64,000 nt of DNA from Ruoffia sp044336205. GTDB taxonomy: Bacteria > Bacillota > Bacilli > Lactobacillales > Aerococcaceae. Of the stretch, positions 34,085-42,549 are shown in pieces. The first letter of the stretch is position 1; every line of letters starts with the position of its first letter. Made by a program: the position numbers and the translations under genes. The notes below the pieces were generated by a model that worked only from the letters and a program-made list of their open reading frames with translations, searched no databases and was not told the DNA's origin. Location of the stretch: the NCBI GenBank assembly GCA_044336205.1, contig CP172318.1, positions 1 through 64,000 of the forward strand. Reading direction: 5' to 3'.

Positions 34085-34256
34085 TACTATGAACAATGAC
34101 CTCCCTATTCTTCATAGTAACCCTAGTTAGTGTGAACAATGGTCGCTTCATTCTTCACAGTAACCCTAGTTAGTGTGAACAATGACCTCTCTATTCTTCA
34201 TAGTAACCCTAGTTAGTGTGAACAATGGTCGCTTCATTCTTCATAGTAATCCCATT
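34085..34256 (+). repeat. Array 1: four 43-bp hairpin repeats
   Basis: Units begin at 34085, 34128, 34171 and 34214. Each is an inverted repeat with a 17-base loop. The arms covary: ACTATGAA/TTCATAGT in unit 1, TGTGAA/TTCACA in unit 2, and a G.T-tolerant mix in units 3 and 4. Loops alternate between two versions (CAATGACCTC... and CAATGGTCGC...), giving an ABAB pattern. AGTAACC-CTAGT linkers are conserved. It lies between divergent brnQ and the 34452 gene. From 33933 to 34084 nothing else is seen. Confidence 0.9.
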
Positions 34257-34353
34257 TAGTACAATAAAGTTTATATTAGAACGTTTACATATTTTTTACA
34301 CTAATATAATTTTTCAGCTGAAAGTTTACTTAAAATTGATAATATTTTTACAT

Positions 34354-34386
34354 TAGACTGTTATTCTATAGCTATAAGACAGTCTA
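34354..34386. promoter_or_regulatory. Dyad upstream of the split CehA-like pair
   Basis: TAGACTGT and ACAGTCTA, 17 bases apart, lie about 66 bp before the 34452 gene. A TATAAT box occurs near 34306. It may be an operator or a leader hairpin; the regulator is unknown. Confidence 0.35.
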
Positions 34387-34451
34387 TATTTCATATAAAA
34401 AGAGTTAATTTAATATTAATTCGAAGTTAATAGATTGATGCGGAGGACATT

Positions 34452-34904
34452 ATGAAGATTTTTGAGATGGATCTTGATTTAAGTGCATTTGATACGCAAT
34501 CAAACATTAAGTTACCTTTTATCGTTAAGGATAATCATACGAGCATGACCATATATTTCACCTACTCTCCAGACAAGAGCTGTGATTATATTGCTAGGGA
34601 ACAAGTAAGAGTGGCTTTGGATAAGTATAAACTTCCGGACGCGACAGCGGAAGACTTGAGGGTAAAGAATTACTTGCCAGTGGATAACTTAATTACCTTG
34701 TCTCTTTCTAAGAACGGTCAATACCTTGGAGGGCACCATAATAAGAGTAATGAACAAGAAATTATTTTGTCAGAGCAGGCTACAAGTCATGGTTTTTGGC
34801 CAGTGAAAATTGAGCCGGCTAATTGGGAATTACAATTAAACTGCCACTGCATTGCGTCCATGCAAGTTGTAGCTAAAGTTAGAATTGAGGTGGCCGATGC
34901 ATGA
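34452..34904 (+). CDS. Stand-alone N-terminal beta-sandwich domain of CehA/McbA type
   Basis: 150 residues, no signal peptide. It opens with FEMDLDLS, has a strand MTIYFTYSP and ends with LSEQATSHGFWPVKIEPANWELQLN. This last block has the pattern (G-x-x-P-G...I-x-P-G-x-W-x-L) seen at the end of the N-terminal domain of CehA/McbA-type metallohydrolases, whose PHP domain would follow in the same chain. Here the PHP domain is a separate gene overlapping by four bases (ATGA), so the two probably form a complex (inference). Ribosome binding site CGGAGGA. Confidence 0.65.
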   Translation: MKIFEMDLDLSAFDTQSNIKLPFIVKDNHTSMTIYFTYSPDKSCDYIAREQVRVALDKYKLPDATAEDLRVKNYLPVDNLITLSLSKNGQYLGGHHNKSNEQEIILSEQATSHGFWPVKIEPANWELQLNCHCIASMQVVAKVRIEVADA

Positions 34905-35920
34905 GATACCAATATCCTGTTGAGATTCATTCTCATACAATTCACAGTGATGGAGATTTTACTGTTGCTCAACTTGTTGATGCGGCGATTGACTTTGGTT
35001 ACAAAGGCTTAATCTTAACCGACCATAACTCATCTGCAGGTGTGTTAGAGATGCGAGAGTTAGAGGCTGTCTTGAATAAAGAGATTATTGCCTTGCATGG
35101 TATGGAATGGACCACGTACTTTGGTCATATGTTAGCTCATGATGCCGACTATGATGTTGATTGGCGTGAGGCAACGATTGATAATATTGATGTCTATATG
35201 CAAGAAGTCCAAGATGCAAATGGTCTAGTAGGGATTGCCCATCCGTTTGATATTGGGAGTCCTATATGTACGGGATGCCACTGGGATTACCAAGTGAAAG
35301 ATTATAACTTGGTTAATTATATTGAGCTGTGGAATAGTAACCAACCGCAAGAGAAATCTGAGTCAATCTTAGCTTATGATTTTTGGTTAGATAAACTCCA
35401 ACAAGGCTATGAAATCTCATGTTCAGCAGGACGTGACTGGCATCGTCCCGATTCCTTAGATGCTAATATGGGTGTGACCTATTTAGAGTTGAAAGACGAA
35501 GTACTGACAGTGGATAATTTCAAGTTAGCGCTTCGCCAAGGGCAATTTTATATTACTTTAGGTCCCCTTGTAGCTTTCCAACTTCTTACTTCGGCTAGTT
35601 CACAAAGTTATTATATGGGTGATCGAGTGGAGTTGAGGGGAGTTAATTATGAAGGTGGGCTCATTAAAGTTTCAGTCCAACCTACCCAGTTGCGTGATTT
35701 GAAGCAGTTTGTAATTGAGAACGCTCAGCTAACTGTCTGGAATAACGAGGAAGTACTTTTTCAAAGTGATAGATTAAGTCTGTTGGATGAGTCTTGGGAT
35801 TTTGAGATTCCTTTAACGAATGATTTAGCCAAAGGATATCTACGTTTTGATATTCGAGCAGATTATCGAGGTGTTAAGGATACGCCTGTGGTGATTGGCA
35901 ATCCAATTTATATTAAGTAA
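34901..35920 (+). CDS. PHP-domain metallophosphoesterase (CehA/McbA-like)
   Basis: 339 residues. PHP metal motifs: EIHSHTIHSDGDFT (HxH), LTDHNSS, HGMEWTTYFGHMLA, GIAHPFD and SAGRDWH near residue 180. These would bind two or three metals and hydrolyse a phosphate or carbamate-type ester; the substrate is unknown. The C-terminal ~100 residues form a beta-rich domain. Translationally coupled to the 34452 gene. Probably cytosolic. Confidence 0.85.
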   Translation: MRYQYPVEIHSHTIHSDGDFTVAQLVDAAIDFGYKGLILTDHNSSAGVLEMRELEAVLNKEIIALHGMEWTTYFGHMLAHDADYDVDWREATIDNIDVYMQEVQDANGLVGIAHPFDIGSPICTGCHWDYQVKDYNLVNYIELWNSNQPQEKSESILAYDFWLDKLQQGYEISCSAGRDWHRPDSLDANMGVTYLELKDEVLTVDNFKLALRQGQFYITLGPLVAFQLLTSASSQSYYMGDRVELRGVNYEGGLIKVSVQPTQLRDLKQFVIENAQLTVWNNEEVLFQSDRLSLLDESWDFEIPLTNDLAKGYLRFDIRADYRGVKDTPVVIGNPIYIK

Positions 35921-35995
35921 GTGATACAAGTTCAATGTTGTTAGTGAGCGTTTATCTGTCTCATCCAATATTGAGCTTGTTTTGTATAAAGGTTT

Positions 35996-36010
35996 AAAAT
36001 ACGAACGTTA
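35996..36010 (+). promoter_or_regulatory. PurR-type box upstream of pbuX-xpt
   Basis: AAAATACGAACGTTA resembles the box before guaB (shared ACGAAC core and flanking A/T pattern). An inverted TTCG follows about 30 bases on. It lies about 90 bp before pbuX. The guanine riboswitch that usually controls xpt-pbuX in Bacillus is not visible in 35921-36100. Confidence 0.5.
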
Positions 36011-36100
36011 TAAAGTTCTTAATAATAATCATTCGACATTTAATTAACGAATACAAAAGAATATGTTACATTTTATGAACAATCACAAACGAGGTGTAAA

Positions 36101-37405
36101 ATGGAAAATACTACAAATCAAATAGTTAAATATAAAATCGAAGATATCCCACCAACATCGGTGGCTGTTGTCTTAGCTTGGCAACATATTTTAGCAGCTT
36201 TTGCAGGGGTTATTGCGGTGCCTTTAGTTGTTAGTGCAGCTCTTGGCTTCTCAGTGGAAGAGACGTCTTTTATGGTGAGTGCAACAATCTTTGCTTCAGG
36301 TCTGACAACGATTATACAATCTAAAGGACTTGGACCAATTGGAGCGCGCGTCTCAGGGATGATGGGGACGGACTTTACTTTTGTGAACCCAACGATTAGT
36401 GTAGGGGCTAAGTTTGGTATTGCTGGAATTGTTGGAGCAACAATCGCGGGATCTTTTGTTGAAATCATTTTAAGTCGTTTTATTAAACCGTTAACGCGTT
36501 TCTTCCCGCCATTAATTACTGGAACGGTTGTTGCTTTGATTGGTATTACCTTACTTCCAGTGAGTATGGACTGGGCAGCCGGAGGTGCTGGTGCAGCAGA
36601 CTATGGTTCACTGCGTAACTTAGGTGTGGCTTTTGCGGTGATGTTGTTTACTCTATTTTTAAATCACTTTGGTAAAGGTATATGGAGTACGGCTTCAGTG
36701 TTTATTGGGATGGTTGTTGGTTATATTATTTGTATTCCACTAGGGATGGTAGACTTGTCAGAAGTTTATGCAGCGGATTGGATTGCTTTACCATCTATTT
36801 TACGTTTTGGCATTCACTTTGACTTTGCGTCAACCTTAGCCTTTGTTCCAGCTTATTTAGTTTCAACGATTGGAACATTTGGAATTATGATGGCAATTGG
36901 TGAAGCATCAGACGAGCAAATCTCGAGCGAGCGTCTTCAAGGTGGGGTTTTATGTGATGGGGTTGGATCGATGATCTCTGGCCTGTTTGGAGCAGGTCCT
37001 AATACTGCTTTCTCACAAAACGTTGGGTTAATTACTTTAACGAAAGTGGCTAGCCGTCGTGTGATGATTCTAGCAGGTATTTTCTTGACATTACTAGGAA
37101 TTTTCCCTAAATTAAGTGCATTGATTGCTGTTATGCCACAACCTGTTTTAGGTGGAGTTGGTGTGATTATGTTCGGATTGGTTGCAGCTCAAGGAATTAA
37201 AACCTTATCACAAGTTCACTTAGGTGACCGTGAATTATTAATTATCTCGGTAGCCTTTGCTTTAGGGATTGGTGTAACAGTTCGACCAGAAATTCTAAGT
37301 GGCTTACCACAAGCTGTGCAAATGATTTTATCATCTGGAATTTCAACCGGAACTTTAGCAGCTTTAATCTTAAACATCGTTTTAAAAGAATCGAAAGGGG
37401 ATTAA
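36101..37405 (+). CDS. pbuX: Xanthine permease, NCS2 family
   Basis: 434 residues, about 12-14 hydrophobic segments. NCS2 signatures are AWQHILAAFAGVIAVPLVV, QSKGLGPIGARVSGMMGTDFTFVNPT and the substrate-site region DGVGSMISGLFGAGPNTAFSQNVG. The xanthine assignment rests on the adjacent xpt, one base after its stop codon, and on similarity to PbuX; uric acid transport cannot be excluded. Confidence 0.88.
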   Translation: MENTTNQIVKYKIEDIPPTSVAVVLAWQHILAAFAGVIAVPLVVSAALGFSVEETSFMVSATIFASGLTTIIQSKGLGPIGARVSGMMGTDFTFVNPTISVGAKFGIAGIVGATIAGSFVEIILSRFIKPLTRFFPPLITGTVVALIGITLLPVSMDWAAGGAGAADYGSLRNLGVAFAVMLFTLFLNHFGKGIWSTASVFIGMVVGYIICIPLGMVDLSEVYAADWIALPSILRFGIHFDFASTLAFVPAYLVSTIGTFGIMMAIGEASDEQISSERLQGGVLCDGVGSMISGLFGAGPNTAFSQNVGLITLTKVASRRVMILAGIFLTLLGIFPKLSALIAVMPQPVLGGVGVIMFGLVAAQGIKTLSQVHLGDRELLIISVAFALGIGVTVRPEILSGLPQAVQMILSSGISTGTLAALILNIVLKESKGD

Positions 37406-37406
37406 C

Positions 37407-37982
37407 GTGAAGTTATTAGAAGAAAAAATACACAAAGTCGGGCGTGTATTAGGAGAAGATATCTTAAAAGTCGATTCATTTTTGAATCATATGATTGATA
37501 CAGAACTAATGTTGGCTATGGGTGAGGACTTCTATCAACATTTTAAAGATAAGCCTATCACTAAAATTTTGACATTAGAAGTTTCGGGTATTGCGGTTGC
37601 TTTTGCAGCAGCTCAGCAATTTAATGTGCCTGTCTTATTCGCTAAAAAGATTGAATCACTAACTTTAGGTGACAATGTCTATACATCAGAAGTAGTATCT
37701 TATACGAAAAACAAACGATACAACATCAACGTTGACAAGACCTTCTTAACTGAAGATGACCATGTTCTAATAATCGATGATTTCTTAGCCAAAGGCGAAG
37801 CTCTTAAAGGCCTCTTCGATGTGTGTGAGCAAGCGGGTGCCAAAGTTGAAGGTGTCGGTATCGCTATTGAGAAAGTTTTCCAAGGTGGCGGGCAAAAATA
37901 CCGAGACCAAGGCTACGATGTTTATAGTCAAGCAATGATTGACCGTTTTGAAAATGGGAAAGTGGTCTTTGTGGAAGAGTAA
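37407..37982 (+). CDS. xpt: Xanthine phosphoribosyltransferase
   Basis: 191-residue type I PRTase converting xanthine and PRPP to XMP. PRPP loop VLIIDDFLAKGEAL near residue 125, and an N-terminal LEEKIHKVGRVLGEDILKVDSFLNHM typical of Xpt. GTG start, preceded by AAAGGGGA inside the pbuX end. It feeds GuaB-independent guanylate supply together with the permease. Followed by a strong terminator. Confidence 0.95.
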   Translation: MKLLEEKIHKVGRVLGEDILKVDSFLNHMIDTELMLAMGEDFYQHFKDKPITKILTLEVSGIAVAFAAAQQFNVPVLFAKKIESLTLGDNVYTSEVVSYTKNKRYNINVDKTFLTEDDHVLIIDDFLAKGEALKGLFDVCEQAGAKVEGVGIAIEKVFQGGGQKYRDQGYDVYSQAMIDRFENGKVVFVEE

Positions 37983-37994
37983 TTATAATTAGAA

Positions 37995-38046
37995 AAAACC
38001 TGGAGCTAGGTTGATCGTGGAATCAATTTGGCTCCAGGCTTTTTCT
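37995..38046 (+). terminator. pbuX-xpt terminator
   Basis: AACCTGGAGC / GCTCCAGG stem with T5. Confidence 0.88.
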
Positions 38047-38167
38047 ATTGGATATTAATTTAGACGCAATTAATATTATTGAAGATTAGAGCGTCCTTAG
38101 CCCTGAACGCCCTAGTACCCACCCCTACCACCACCTCACTAACCAATCCCACCCAGTCTCATTTTAC

Positions 38168-38220
38168 CCAAAGAAAAAAACCGCGAACTTTCACTCCTTG
38201 TGGAGGTACGAAGTTCGCGA
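38168..38220 (-). terminator. Terminator of the M20/DUF3100 operon
   Basis: On the minus strand CGCGAACTT pairs with AAGTTCGCG and is followed by GTTTTTTT. The stretch 38047-38167 is C-rich on the plus strand and shows no gene. Confidence 0.88.
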
Positions 38221-38236
38221 AGACTATTATGTATAT

Positions 38237-38725
38237 TTACCCAGCAATTCCTAATCCAATTTGCGCAAGAATGGTTGATAATAAGTAAGTGCCTGAGAAG
38301 ACGAAGATCGCAACGATTAATATCTTCCAAGAAGTCTTCGTTAAATCAACGAGTTGGTTAGCTACTGAGATTCCAGCGAATGCCAAGACAGGTGTAGTGA
38401 TTGATAAGAAGTCAACAGCTAGGATCGCTTCAACAACGAAGTTGCTCATTAAGCAGAAGATGATTGACACAATCGATACCCAACCTAAGATAGGGAAATC
38501 TTGAATGAATTGAACTTTGATGCGTTTAGTTAAGTCAGAAATCCAAATCCCTAACATACTGAATAACCATAGGAAACCAAGCCCGATAAAGGTTAATGAT
38601 TGAATCGGTGTTGACTCAGGGTTCTTCCATAATTTAACTTGTTGTGTGAATAAGATGAAGATAAGGCTCAATGCGATAACTAAGCCAAATTGAACGTATT
38701 TATTTAAACCTTTGTTATTTTCCAT
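38237..38725 (-). CDS. Small membrane protein partner of the DUF3100 protein
   Basis: 162 residues with about five hydrophobic segments (near 12-28, 45-62, 78-98, 105-125, 135-158) and a short basic/polar N-terminus. I do not recognise a family by motif. It overlaps the end of the DUF3100 gene by 11 bases, suggesting the two proteins act together in the membrane, plausibly as a transporter for the product of the M20 peptidase (inference). Confidence 0.8.
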   Translation of the reverse strand: MENNKGLNKYVQFGLVIALSLIFILFTQQVKLWKNPESTPIQSLTFIGLGFLWLFSMLGIWISDLTKRIKVQFIQDFPILGWVSIVSIIFCLMSNFVVEAILAVDFLSITTPVLAFAGISVANQLVDLTKTSWKILIVAIFVFSGTYLLSTILAQIGLGIAG

Positions 38726-39524
38726 GATCGTAATTATCTCCTCTAGTTAAAGTGTTGTACATAAAGCGTTGTAATGGAATGGCTAGAAAGACCATTGTAT
38801 ATGTACCTAAGAAGCTTGTTAATAATTGACTGGCTGAAGCGTAAGCTAGAATAATTTCTTCACTTTCTGGGCGTAAAGCAGCCACGGATGAAGCTGCCGC
38901 GGTCATCATTGATGCCGATCCCATTCCAGCAGCCATACCTAAAGCTCGGACATCAAAACCAAAGTTTAACAACAACGGAGCGAATAAGCTAAAGAAAATT
39001 GACCCGAATAAGGTCCCAATTAAGTACATAGATAAAACTCCACGGCCTTCAGCAGACTCTAAGGTATACTTTTCCGTAATATAAGCCAATTCTCCTTCAC
39101 GACCTAAACCTAAAGTTGATCCAATCGCTTCCCGACGTAAACCTAACATTAAAGCCACAGGTAAGGCGAAAAGAATCGTTCCTAAGTTTCCGACTTCTTG
39201 GAAGAGGAAGACCAAACCTACAGAAAGGATTTCATGGATTTTTGGTGCAACACTTGCGCCGTAGTAAGCCATAAGTGGTAACATAATGAATAATAGATTT
39301 TTTGCAGCGAATTGCACGTTCTTGTCACTGTATACTTTCTTGAAAATGCCTTTACGTAAGACAGGAATCGCGAAAATCATTCCGAAGAATACTGCGAATA
39401 CGAGCGGCAAGATAGATAATGAAACTGAACCGAGATGGATCATTTGGAAACCAATCATCTCAGCGATAAAAATGACAACAAAGGCAAAGCCAATGAGGTA
39501 AAGTAAGTGTTTATTATTTTTCAT
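38715..39524 (-). CDS. DUF3100 family membrane protein
   Basis: 269 residues from ATG 39524, which follows AAGGAGAAAA; a longer frame from 39602 would run far into the peptidase gene. About eight hydrophobic segments. Family signatures: ALMLGLRREAIGSTLGLGREGE, EKYTLESAEGRGVLSMYLIGTLFGS and MGSASMMTAAASSVAAL. Function unproven; the fold looks transporter-like. It overlaps both neighbours by 11 bases, so the three genes are translationally coupled. Confidence 0.85.
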   Translation of the reverse strand: MKNNKHLLYLIGFAFVVIFIAEMIGFQMIHLGSVSLSILPLVFAVFFGMIFAIPVLRKGIFKKVYSDKNVQFAAKNLLFIMLPLMAYYGASVAPKIHEILSVGLVFLFQEVGNLGTILFALPVALMLGLRREAIGSTLGLGREGELAYITEKYTLESAEGRGVLSMYLIGTLFGSIFFSLFAPLLLNFGFDVRALGMAAGMGSASMMTAAASSVAALRPESEEIILAYASASQLLTSFLGTYTMVFLAIPLQRFMYNTLTRGDNYDHGK

Positions 39525-40791
39525 TGTTTTCTCCTTGAATAATGGATTGTATATAGTGTTCATATTCTTGGTAAGAACGGCGGTAGAACTTGCTGTAATC
39601 AATATTGCCGTTCATCTTGTCTAAAACTGAAACTAAGAAAGCAGGAAATTCTGCCAAAACATATTCATCATCAACCATGCGTAAATCGTCACCATGAATC
39701 ACGCCGGCAAAACCACCGTAAGAGACTTGAATACTTGGCATCATGAAAGATAAATCTCCAATATCTCCAGCAGCCGCAATCGTTCCACGGTCATCAATCC
39801 ACTTAGTAATGATGTCCTGTTCTTGGAAAGCTTGGCGGACAAACTCAGATAGATAACGATCTTGTACAAAAGGCAAGTAACCCATCTGTGTTTCAATCTC
39901 AACTTCGCCTTCTAAGGCATAGGCACTTCCTTGAGCTACCTTGTCCATACGTTTGGCTACGTCTTTCATATAATCTACCGAGCTTGTACGTAAGTCTGAT
40001 CCGATTTGAACTTGATTTGGAATGACATTGGTTGAGAAATTACCACTTGCCAGTACTGGGTTAATTCGAACATATAAGTCCTCACGCAATTGTTGGCGCA
40101 TTAACCCTAATCCTGTGTTGAATAAAGTCGACATACTGTAGGCGTTAATCCCACTGAACGGGTCCCACCCTGCGTGGGTAGCTTTTCCTTTGAAGGTATA
40201 ATTTTTATATAAAAAACCTGCGAGATCACAATTAATCTCAATGGTTTTCTCTTCTTCGCCTCCAATGGTATGCACGCACATAGCGAAGTCCACGTCATCA
40301 AAGACACCTAGCTTCATCGCTTCAGGCTTACCACCGTAGTAAGTAATGACTCCTTCGGCTACCAGCTGTTGGCGGTATTCCAAATCAATGAATTCTTCAG
40401 CAGGTACAAAGACAAAAGCGATATTAAAGTCATAAGCCTTATGACGGCTATCTTGGTATAAGTAACCATATAAGGATAAAGCCGTCGTCACTTGAGTGAA
40501 ATGCCCACAAGCATGAGCGGCACCTGATTCACTATCTGCTTGAAAATGACTAGGTACACGCACTGCATCTAATTCAGCGATAAAGGCTAACGTTCTCTCT
40601 TGCCCATGGTTTAAGTCAACGCGCATTCCTGTCGTTGAGAAGTATTGGATATCAGCTTGTGGATTGACTTGGCGAATATAATTCTCAACCGTTTGCTTTG
40701 TTCGAAACTCTTTATATCCGAGTTCAGGATGAGTGAAGATATCATCAGCGATGGTCTTCATAGTATTGAAATTCTCTTTAAAATAATTCAA
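39514..40791 (-). CDS. M20-family metallopeptidase/amidohydrolase
   Basis: 425 residues. Zinc-site motifs: AELDAVRVP, AHACGHFTQVT, FVPAEEFID and MCVHTIGGEE, followed by the lid/dimerisation domain (GKATHAGWDPFSGINAYS). It resembles amidohydrolases cleaving acylated amino acids or p-aminobenzoyl-glutamate-like amides; substrate unknown. Start set at TTG 40791 (LNYFKENFN), eight bases after AAGGAAG; a frame back to 40866 has no ribosome binding site. First gene of the M20-DUF3100-membrane protein operon. Confidence 0.87.
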   Translation of the reverse strand: MNYFKENFNTMKTIADDIFTHPELGYKEFRTKQTVENYIRQVNPQADIQYFSTTGMRVDLNHGQERTLAFIAELDAVRVPSHFQADSESGAAHACGHFTQVTTALSLYGYLYQDSRHKAYDFNIAFVFVPAEEFIDLEYRQQLVAEGVITYYGGKPEAMKLGVFDDVDFAMCVHTIGGEEEKTIEINCDLAGFLYKNYTFKGKATHAGWDPFSGINAYSMSTLFNTGLGLMRQQLREDLYVRINPVLASGNFSTNVIPNQVQIGSDLRTSSVDYMKDVAKRMDKVAQGSAYALEGEVEIETQMGYLPFVQDRYLSEFVRQAFQEQDIITKWIDDRGTIAAAGDIGDLSFMMPSIQVSYGGFAGVIHGDDLRMVDDEYVLAEFPAFLVSVLDKMNGNIDYSKFYRRSYQEYEHYIQSIIQGENNEK

Positions 40792-40932
40792 CGGTACACT
40801 TCCTTGTTTTTTATTACTTGAAGAATATAGCATAAATAATAACGCTTTTGAACAAGCTACAAACATTATAACGATTTCATCATTGGATTGTTCGTCAAAT
40901 TTACAAATATTGACTTTATCGGATAAATGAGA

Positions 40933-41208
40933 CTACTCGGAACATTGAAGTCTCATTGTTCCACCTAAGTGCGGTTACCCGGGACATTGAAGATTCATTG
41001 TTCCTCCTAAGCGTGGTTACTCGGAACATTGAGGCATCATTGTTCCGCCTAAGTGCGGTTACCCGGAACATTGAAGATTCATTGTTCCTCCTAAGCGTGG
41101 TTACTCGGAACATTGAAGATTCATTGTTCCTCCTAAGCGTGGTTACTCGGAACATTGAAGATTTATTGTTCCGCCTAAGTGTGGTTGCTCACAATTTTGA
41201 AGGTTTAT
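40933..41208 (-). repeat. Array 2: six to seven 42-bp hairpin repeats
   Basis: GGAACA starts recur at 40939, 40981, 41023, 41065, 41107 and 41149, exactly 42 bp apart; a worn seventh unit begins at 41191. Each unit folds as GGAACA-t-TGAA...TTCA-t-TGTTCC with changing loops (GTC, GAT, GGCA). On the minus strand the unit reads GAACAATG...CTTCA...AGTAACC...CTTAG, the same blocks in the same order as array 1. Because 42 is a multiple of 3, repetitive ORFs open on both strands; they are not genes. The rest of 40867-41327 shows no other feature. Confidence 0.9.
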
Positions 41209-41327
41209 GAACTCACTATGAATGAAAAGTCGTGCCTTTATATAATATTTATGCTAGAGTGTGATAGATTGAAGGAATATTTTTATTAAAATGATTACAG
41301 AATAGTTATAAGAAAGGATTAGTGAGT

Positions 41328-42350
41328 ATGCTTGTAGGGTACTTGTTAATGCATCATTACGGAATAGTTAAGATTAAGAATATTAAGTCAGAATGGATTG
41401 TTAAAGAAATAATCATTGACGGAGTGGAGCCAGAATGTATGGCAGTCGATCCCTTTGATCCTAAACGAATCTATGTAGGGACGTTCAATCATGGGTTATG
41501 GTTATCGAATGACAGTGGAATGACTTGGAAACAAGCAGGTAAAGGTATTGGATCTAAGCGTATTACATCAGTGGCAGTGAGTCGAAGTGAACGAGTCCGC
41601 GGTAACGGTATAGTCTGGGTAGGAACTGAGCCTAGTGAATTGTACCGTTCCGAAGATGGCGGGAAGACGTTTGAAGAACGAGAAGCTCTTAAATCAATTC
41701 CATCACGTCCTACTTGGAGCTTCCCACCTCGTCCTGAAACTCACCATGTTCGATGGATTGAACCTGATCGCTTTGATGAGAATGTTATCTTCCTAGGAAT
41801 TGAGTTAGGTGGTTTGATGCGAAGCCTAGACCAAGGTATAAGTTGGGAAGATCGTAAAGAAGGCTCATTACATGATTGTCACATGTTAACAATGCATCCA
41901 CATGTGAGAGACCGCATCTATGAAGCTGCTGGTGGTGGATTTGCCCAATCGAGAGATGGTGGTGAAAGTTGGATGACGGAGAATAAGGGCTTAGGAGAGT
42001 ATCAGTACTTAGTCAACCTTTTAGTAGCCGATGATGATCCAAACTGTATCTTAGTATCAGCTTCCAAATCAGCTAGTCAAGCTTACCGATCGGATACAGC
42101 CCATACGACCATCTTTAAGAAAACTTCAGACGGTTGGAAACGTATCAAATCAGGTCTACCTGATTCTGAAGGTATGACGATGACAAGTTTTGCGCATAGT
42201 CCCGTGACCGATGGAACGTTTTATGCAGTCAATAACAAAGGAGTCTTTGTATCACATGATTACGGTGAACACTGGCAAGCAGTAGAATTAGACTGGCCAG
42301 AGAAATTTGAAAGCATGCGCGTTAAGCATATGATTATGCCTAAATTATAA
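41328..42350 (+). CDS. BNR/sortilin-like beta-propeller protein
   Basis: 340 residues without a signal peptide. Five or more Asp-box (BNR) motifs S-x-D-x-G-x-x-W/F: SNDSGMTW, SEDGGKTF, SLDQGISW, SRDGGESW and SHDYGEHW. Each begins a propeller blade, and AVDPFDPKRIYVGT-type strands lie between. Such propellers occur in sialidase-like and VPS10-like proteins; the sialidase Arg triad is not evident, so enzymatic function is unproven. Start at ATG 41328 after AAAGGA; GTG 41322 is an alternative. Confidence 0.82.
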   Translation: MLVGYLLMHHYGIVKIKNIKSEWIVKEIIIDGVEPECMAVDPFDPKRIYVGTFNHGLWLSNDSGMTWKQAGKGIGSKRITSVAVSRSERVRGNGIVWVGTEPSELYRSEDGGKTFEEREALKSIPSRPTWSFPPRPETHHVRWIEPDRFDENVIFLGIELGGLMRSLDQGISWEDRKEGSLHDCHMLTMHPHVRDRIYEAAGGGFAQSRDGGESWMTENKGLGEYQYLVNLLVADDDPNCILVSASKSASQAYRSDTAHTTIFKKTSDGWKRIKSGLPDSEGMTMTSFAHSPVTDGTFYAVNNKGVFVSHDYGEHWQAVELDWPEKFESMRVKHMIMPKL

Positions 42351-42372
42351 AGGATGAATCTCAACCAAATGC

Positions 42373-42408
42373 AGAGCACTTTTTCTTAAAGGAAAGAGTG
42401 CTCTTTTT
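42373..42408 (+). terminator. Terminator of the propeller gene
   Basis: AGAGCACT.TTTC / GGAAA.AGTGCTCT stem followed by T5. Confidence 0.85.
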
Positions 42409-42549
42409 AAGTAGCTTTCATTCGTACTTATGCATCAAAAGCCGTTTGATTGCCTACAATTATCATCTTAACAAAAATATCTACCACATCATTGGTTAAT
42501 ATTATGCTACGATAGTGAATATTGAAAATTTTGAATTGAGGTGGATGGA

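Noticed and set aside
34085..34256. CRISPR array
   Set aside because: Units are contiguous with no unique spacers, the variable parts alternate between two versions, and no cas genes are present. The same holds for 40933-41208.
40916..41210. Repetitive ORFs of about 80 codons on both strands of array 2
   Set aside because: They exist only because the 42-bp period is a multiple of three; there is no ribosome binding site and both strands are equally open.
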